A stretch of DNA of 5,151 nucleotides. Origin: Bacteroidetes bacterium GWA2_30_7 (GTDB lineage: Bacteria > Bacteroidota > Bacteroidia > Bacteroidales > GWF2-33-38). Within the stretch, counting starts at the first letter, position 1. Each line of letters starts with the position of its first letter. Under the pieces are notes generated by a model that saw only the letters and a list, made by a program, of their open reading frames with translations, was not told where the DNA came from and ran no database searches. Shown here one piece after another: positions 1 to 2,597 of the stretch. The position numbers were made by a program, and so were the translations under genes. The stretch is from contig MENC01000013.1 in NCBI GenBank assembly GCA_001768155.1, positions 704 to 5,854 on the forward strand. Reading direction: 5' to 3'.

Positions 1-108
1 GCAATTATATTTTAATTTATAAACTGATTAGTTACATTATGTTTTTAATACTATTGATTTAATTAATTAACATTCTGATGTTTATTGCTCTAGTTTTTTT
101 ATTATAAC

Positions 109-129
109 AAAAACTGGGGGAGTTTTTTT
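109..129. terminator. Small AT-rich hairpin with T run (weak terminator candidate)
   Basis: A perfect 7-bp inverted repeat, AAAAACT (109-115) and AGTTTTT (121-127), encloses a GGGGG loop, and T residues continue to 129. The shape resembles an intrinsic terminator for transcription entering from the left, for example from a gene beyond the window edge. The stem has only one G-C pair, so it would be weak, and chance is possible in such AT-rich DNA. Confidence 0.25.
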
Positions 130-148
130 CTTAATTTTTAACAGCTTA

Positions 149-226
149 GGACATGCCAGTAGCGGTTGTCAAAGTAGTTGAACTAATCAGATAGTCGGTG
201 TATAAATCAGCAAGTTTTCCACAATT
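149..226 (-). pseudogene. Decayed N-terminal fragment of an IS transposase (possible IS4-like)
   Basis: The minus strand reads 26 codons containing KLADLYTDYLISS followed by TTATGMS. This resembles the N-terminal stretch of some IS transposases, where a T/A-DYLI-S segment precedes a TTATGLS motif. The open stretch is bounded by TAA at 227-229 (upstream) and TAA at 146-148 (downstream), and there is no ATG at the expected start. A further in-frame stretch (LPDKI, with a TTG at 242-244) lies just upstream of the first stop. Downstream, a one-base shift would continue as SKLL, which suggests a frameshift. No catalytic domain, intact terminal repeat or target duplication was found. I infer that an old insertion upstream of pyrH has mostly been lost. 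The resemblance is from memory of the family, so the exact IS family is uncertain, and chance similarity cannot be excluded. Confidence 0.4.
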
Positions 227-313
227 TTAAATTTTATCTGGCAAATTTAACTAATTTTATGCGTAAGGTGAGTTACTAGATGTCGATAGAACCACAAAGT
301 GTTCAGCGAAGCT

Positions 314-369
314 AACCTATACATGAATTTTCATTCGACATTGAGAATTTAAAAAAATTCATGTAGGTT
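314..369. repeat. Large imperfect inverted repeat just upstream of pyrH
   Basis: The left arm is AACCT (314-318), a 2-nt bulge (AT), then ACATGAATTTT (321-331). The right arm is AAAATTCATGT (354-364) followed directly by AGGTT (365-369). This gives 16 base pairs around a 22-nt loop. The right arm overlaps the TAGGTTTG promoter-like box of pyrH, so any extrusion of the hairpin in DNA would compete with promoter use. It could also be the end of a lost mobile element. Only the pairing is seen directly. Confidence 0.6.
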
Positions 370-371
370 TG
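340..371 (+). promoter_or_regulatory. Putative pyrH promoter (Bacteroidota type)
   Basis: TAGGTTTG at 364-371 matches the Bacteroidota -7 consensus TAnnTTTG exactly. ATTG at 340-343 matches three of four bases of the -33 TTTG element, with a 20-nt spacer. The box ends 22 nt before the pyrH ATG, which implies a short leader. The T-A-G at 364-366 also stops the pyrH frame upstream, so the ATG at 394 is the only ATG start for that gene. Confidence 0.5.
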
Positions 372-393
372 TATCAATTCAAATTATAGAAAA

Positions 394-1104
394 ATGAAAT
401 ACAAACGAGTTTTATTAAAACTGAGCGGTGAGGCACTAATGGGCAAATCTGAATATGGAATTAATCCCGAAATTTTAAACTCTTATGCCGAAGAAATTAA
501 AAATACTATGGATTCTTATAAAATTCAGGTTGGAATTGTAATTGGCGGCGGTAATATTTTCAGAGGACTTTCAGGTGTAAACAAGGGATTCGACAGAGTT
601 AAAGGCGACTCTATGGGAATGTTAGCCACAACAATCAACAGTATTGCAATTCAATCGGCACTTGAAAATATCGGTGTTAAAGCAAAAGTACTAACAGCAA
701 TCAGAATGGAGCCAATCGGAGAATTTTATAGCAAACAAAAAGCAATTGATGCAATGAACAATGGTTTTGTAGTAATTATTGCAGGCGGAACCGGAAATCC
801 ATTTTTTACTACCGACACAGCATCGGCACTAAGAGCAGTTGAAATTGAAGCAGAAGTTCTGTTAAAAGGAACCCGCGTTGATGGTGTTTACACTGCTGAC
901 CCCGAAAAAGTTCAAAATGCAATAAAATTCGACAATATTACTTTTGATGAAGCATACAATAAAAAACTAAATGTTATGGATTTAACCTCATTCACAATGT
1001 GCAAGGAAAATAAAATGCCAATAATTGTTTTCGATATGAATAAAAAAGGAAATTTTAAAGATTTAATCTCAGGAAAACAAATCGGGACATTAGTTCATAA
1101 TTAA
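394..1104 (+). CDS. pyrH: Uridylate (UMP) kinase PyrH
   Basis: PyrH phosphorylates UMP to UDP with ATP in the cytoplasm, the step feeding all pyrimidine nucleotides. Bacterial PyrH belongs to the amino-acid-kinase fold, forms a hexamer, and is typically activated by GTP and inhibited by UTP. The 236-residue length is normal for the family. Visible signatures are the N-terminal nucleotide-binding strand KRVLLKLSGEAL (4-15), the glycine-rich GGGNIFRG (51-58), GDSMGMLATT (71-80) with the UMP-contacting aspartate D72, GGTGNPFFTTDTA (131-143), and KGTRVDGVYTADP (158-170) followed by MDLTSF (195-200) near the ATP site. No key residue seems to be missing. The ATG at 394 has an in-frame TAG 30 nt upstream and no Shine-Dalgarno sequence, only an A/T-rich leader. 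It is usually found next to tsf and frr. Here a 297-bp repeat element separates it from frr, and tsf is not within 393 bp upstream. Confidence 0.97.
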   Translation: MKYKRVLLKLSGEALMGKSEYGINPEILNSYAEEIKNTMDSYKIQVGIVIGGGNIFRGLSGVNKGFDRVKGDSMGMLATTINSIAIQSALENIGVKAKVLTAIRMEPIGEFYSKQKAIDAMNNGFVVIIAGGTGNPFFTTDTASALRAVEIEAEVLLKGTRVDGVYTADPEKVQNAIKFDNITFDEAYNKKLNVMDLTSFTMCKENKMPIIVFDMNKKGNFKDLISGKQIGTLVHN

Positions 1105-1147
1105 ATATCTTTCCAAATTAATAAAATGGGAACCTTTATATGATTAA

Positions 1148-1167
1148 CCCTGACATTTATGTCGGGG
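1148..1167. repeat. Hairpin, TTTA-centred, left copy
   Basis: CCCTGACAT pairs with ATGTCGGGG around a TT loop, nine pairs including one G-T wobble. It is the inverted partner of the hairpin at 1295-1314. Confidence 0.7.
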
Positions 1168-1190
1168 ATTGAAGAAAAAGAACGCATTCC

Positions 1191-1202
1191 GGGCTTTAGC
1201 CC
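1191..1202. repeat. Short palindrome GGGCTTTAGCCC
   Basis: GGGCT pairs with AGCCC around TT. The reverse-complement form, one base shorter in its stem, recurs at 1266-1276 (GGCTAAAGCCC), giving both a local hairpin and a long-range stem within the larger element. Confidence 0.65.
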
Positions 1203-1294
1203 TGCATTTTATTTACATTTTTTTCTGGTCTTCAAAAATGTCTTCTTCTTCTTTTTAAGATTCATGGCTAAAGCCCATTTTTTATCTTAATTTC

Positions 1295-1314
1295 CCCCGA
1301 CCTAAAGGTCAGGG
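1295..1314. repeat. Hairpin, TAAA-centred, right copy
   Basis: CCCCGACCT pairs with AGGTCAGGG around an AA loop, nine pairs with one wobble-type position. Compared with the left copy, the outer stem (CCCYGAC) is kept while the inner pairs differ (AT versus CT). This fits a repeat family that keeps pairing as it diverges. Confidence 0.7.
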
Positions 1315-1368
1315 TTATTGAAAATTTATTTAGGAAAGATTTCTATTTAACAATTCAACAATAATTTC

Positions 1369-1376
1369 TAATTTTG
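1369..1376 (+). promoter_or_regulatory. Putative frr promoter -7 box
   Basis: TAATTTTG matches the Bacteroidota -7 consensus TAnnTTTG exactly and ends 25 nt before the frr ATG. The best -33 candidate is a weak TTTA at 1346-1349, with a 19-nt spacer, just outside the palindromic element. The box suggests frr is transcribed separately from pyrH. Confidence 0.4.
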
Positions 1377-1401
1377 TTCGATTAAAATTAATTCTGTATT
1401 T

Positions 1402-1965
1402 ATGATTGAAGAAGTACAAATGTATCTTGACGATTCAAAAGAAAAAATGGATAATTCCATTAATTTTCTTGATAACGAATTATCGAAAATAAGAGCAGGA
1501 AAAGCAAATCCACGAATGTTAGAAGGAATTAGTGTTGAATATTATGGAACAAATTCTCCTTTACATCAAGTTGCAAGTATAACATCTCCTGATGCTAAAA
1601 CTATAAACATCCAACCATGGGACAGAAATGTTCTACCAATAATTGAAAAAGCTATTTTAGTTGCAAATATTGGTGTAACTCCCATGAATAATGGAGAAAT
1701 TATACGTTTAATTATTCCACCTCTTACCGAAGAAAGAAGAAAAAACATTGTTAAGCAAGTTAAAAATGAAGGCGAAAACACTAAAATTGTTGTTAGAAAT
1801 GTACGCCGTGAAACTAACGATGAATTAAAAAAATTAAAAAAAGACGGCGTTTCAGAAGATGAAATTAAAATTGCCGAAGATGAAGTTCAGAAAATGACAG
1901 ACAGTTTTATAAAAAGAATTGATGAAATAATAAGCAAAAAAGAAGCTGATGTAATGAAAGTATAG
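1402..1965 (+). CDS. frr: Ribosome recycling factor Frr (RRF)
   Basis: RRF acts with EF-G in the cytoplasm to split the post-termination ribosome into subunits. It is a tRNA-shaped two-domain protein. At 187 residues it matches the usual length of about 185. Domain I, a three-helix bundle, is formed by roughly residues 1-29 and 105-187. Domain II, a small beta-rich domain, lies at about 30-104. Conserved family segments are LSKIRAGKANP (27-37), EYYGTNSPLHQVASI (46-60), QPWD (71-74), GEIIRLIIPPLTEERRK (98-114) and VRNVRRE (131-137), whose arginines contact 23S rRNA in known structures. The charged C-terminal helix (about 150-182) is intact. The start is the ATG at 1402 with no Shine-Dalgarno sequence. 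A strong hairpin terminator begins 87 bp after the stop. frr and pyrH are usual neighbours, but here a repeat element lies between them. Confidence 0.97.
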   Translation: MIEEVQMYLDDSKEKMDNSINFLDNELSKIRAGKANPRMLEGISVEYYGTNSPLHQVASITSPDAKTINIQPWDRNVLPIIEKAILVANIGVTPMNNGEIIRLIIPPLTEERRKNIVKQVKNEGENTKIVVRNVRRETNDELKKLKKDGVSEDEIKIAEDEVQKMTDSFIKRIDEIISKKEADVMKV

Positions 1966-2052
1966 CGAAAACAGTAGCGATATTATTAATCAAGGTACAC
2001 GCATTTAAGAAATATTTAAAACCATAAAATATCAAAAAGAATAGACATTTAG

Positions 2053-2094
2053 ATTTCCTGCTGTGAAAAAAAATTTTCCACAGCAGGAAATTTT
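2053..2094 (+). terminator. Intrinsic terminator downstream of frr
   Basis: ATTTCCTGCTGTG (2053-2065) and CACAGCAGGAAAT (2079-2091) form a perfect 13-bp stem with a 13-nt A/T-rich loop, followed by a short T run (2091-2094). It is the strongest hairpin in the window. The T run is short, so efficiency is uncertain. On the minus strand no T run follows the stem, so it probably acts on + strand transcripts from frr. Confidence 0.7.
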
Positions 2095-2117
2095 GCTTTC
2101 ATAAGCAATGGTTTTTT

Positions 2118-2219
2118 TTAATCTTTTAATAATTTAGTTAGTATTTCATTTACAGAGAGTTTTGATGTTGTCGTCGTTGTTTCGTTTTTAAATATGCGAC
2201 AATTAAGTTTGCTACCAAG
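2118..2219 (-). pseudogene. Possible C-terminal remnant of an unknown protein
   Basis: The minus strand is open for 33 codons ending in TAA (2118-2120). It reads LGSKLNCRIFKNE, then five threonines, then SKLSVNEILTKLLKD. A TGA lies directly upstream and there is no start codon. The composition (a threonine run followed by an amphipathic lysine-rich end) looks protein-like, but I do not recognise a family. An open stretch of this length can occur by chance in this DNA. Nothing else gene-like was seen between the frr terminator and 2225. Confidence 0.15.
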
Positions 2220-2225
2220 TCAGTT

Positions 2226-2285
2226 GTTCTGAAATAGACAAAATCACCAAAAAAAAAATCTGTAAGTTCTAACTGATTTCAGAAC
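2226..2285. repeat. Inverted repeat GTTCTGAAAT / ATTTCAGAAC
   Basis: A perfect 10-bp inverted repeat (2226-2235 with 2276-2285) spans a 40-nt loop that contains a run of ten A residues. A second short pair, CAGTT (2221-2225) and AACTG (2271-2275), sits just before each arm and gives an alternative pairing. This may be the end structure of the repeat array that follows, or an independent element. No function can be assigned. Confidence 0.45.
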
Positions 2286-2303
2286 ATCGGGATATTTACT
2301 CAT

Positions 2304-2330
2304 AACTCCGAAGGAGTTGAACATGAATAA
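2304..2330 (+). repeat. Direct repeat copy 1 of the hairpin-plus-GAATAA unit
   Basis: This 27-nt block consists of an AACTCC/GGAGTT hairpin followed by GAACATGAATAA. It matches 24 of 27 positions in the copy at 2374-2400. One difference falls in the loop and two in the linker, so the stem is unchanged. Confidence 0.65.
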
Positions 2331-2373
2331 CCCCCAATTTCATTGGGGGAGATGAACAGATAAAGAGTTCCTC

Positions 2374-2400
2374 AACTCCAAAGGAGTTGAATGTGAATAA
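2374..2400 (+). repeat. Direct repeat copy 2 of the hairpin-plus-GAATAA unit
   Basis: This is the second copy of the 27-nt block. Its last 11 bases, AATGTGAATAA, also pair with 2466-2476, so this copy forms the left arm of a larger inverted repeat. Confidence 0.65.
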
Positions 2401-2544
2401 TCTGAATATTCAACACTTTCAGTGTTGAAGGGGATATGGCATTGCTTCCCCCAATTTCATTGGGGTTATTCACATTAAATCTCTTCGAGATTTTATAATT
2501 CTCTGAAATAAGTTTGAACTTACAAAAATCTTTTTGTTTAGTTA

Positions 2545-2577
2545 ATTGCATAAATATCAAAACAGATGTTATTTTTG
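2545..2577 (+). promoter_or_regulatory. Putative mutS promoter (Bacteroidota type)
   Basis: TATTTTTG at 2570-2577 fits TAnnTTTG and ends 20 nt before the proposed TTG start of mutS. ATTG at 2545-2548 is a three-of-four match to the -33 TTTG with a 21-nt spacer, nearly the same layout as at pyrH. Alternative -7 boxes exist at 2509-2516 (TAAGTTTG) and at 2593-2600 (TAATTTTG, overlapping the start codon). Confidence 0.4.
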
Positions 2578-2597
2578 ATTTTTTAATAATCATAATT

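Larger units (their letters stand above)
1107..1340. repeat. Nested palindromic intergenic element between pyrH and frr (MITE- or REP/BIME-like)
   Basis: The element is bounded by ATCTTTCC (1107-1114) and its complement GGAAAGAT (1333-1340). Inside lie paired inverted modules: AACCCTGAC (1146-1154) against GTCAGGGTT (1308-1316), GTCGGGG (1161-1167) against CCCCGAC (1295-1301), GGGCTTTAGCC (1191-1201) against GGCTAAAGCCC (1266-1276), and ACATTTTT (1215-1222) against AAAAATGT (1234-1241). All pairs share a centre near 1224-1234, so the whole could fold into one long branched hairpin. No coding sequence was seen inside. It starts 2 nt after the pyrH stop and may act as a terminator or mRNA 3'-end stabiliser. 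The architecture resembles a non-autonomous element or a pair of inverted REP sequences. I found no clear target-site duplication. Confidence 0.7.
2304..2493. repeat. Array of six short hairpins with constant 3-nt loops (REP-like)
   Basis: Six perfect palindromes lie in 190 bp. They are AACTCC-GAA-GGAGTT (2304-2318), CCCCCAAT-TTC-ATTGGGGG (2331-2349), CAACTCC-AAA-GGAGTTG (2373-2389), CAACACT-TTC-AGTGTTG (2411-2427), CCCCAAT-TTC-ATTGGGG (2449-2465) and AAATCTC-TTC-GAGATTT (2477-2493). Stems are 6-8 bp and loops always 3 nt: TTC in four, GAA (its complement) in one and AAA in one. In addition, AATGTGAATAA (2390-2400) is the exact complement of 2466-2476, enclosing two of the hairpins, and the 27-nt block 2304-2330 recurs at 2374-2400 with 3 differences. 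The pattern suggests REP/BIME-type repeats such as those mobilised by TnpA-REP (RAYT) proteins. No such gene is in the window. Confidence 0.75.

Noticed and set aside
24..190. 10-bp inverted match CTGATTAGTT (24-33) / AACTAATCAG (181-190)
   Set aside because: One 10-bp match between two AT-rich sites this far apart is close to chance. It does not extend and marks no clear element boundary.
227..313. Structured RNA or riboswitch in the leader of pyrH
   Set aside because: I checked by eye for tRNA, tmRNA, RNase P and SRP RNA signatures and saw none. The putative pyrH promoter lies downstream of this stretch.
1566..1781. 71-codon open frame on the minus strand
   Set aside because: It lies wholly inside frr, which is well supported in the opposite strand. 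The frame is a shadow with no recognisable domain.
2304..2493. CRISPR array
   Set aside because: The repeats are short palindromes with different stems and irregular spacing. There are no constant 25-40-nt repeats with equal spacers, and no cas genes are present.
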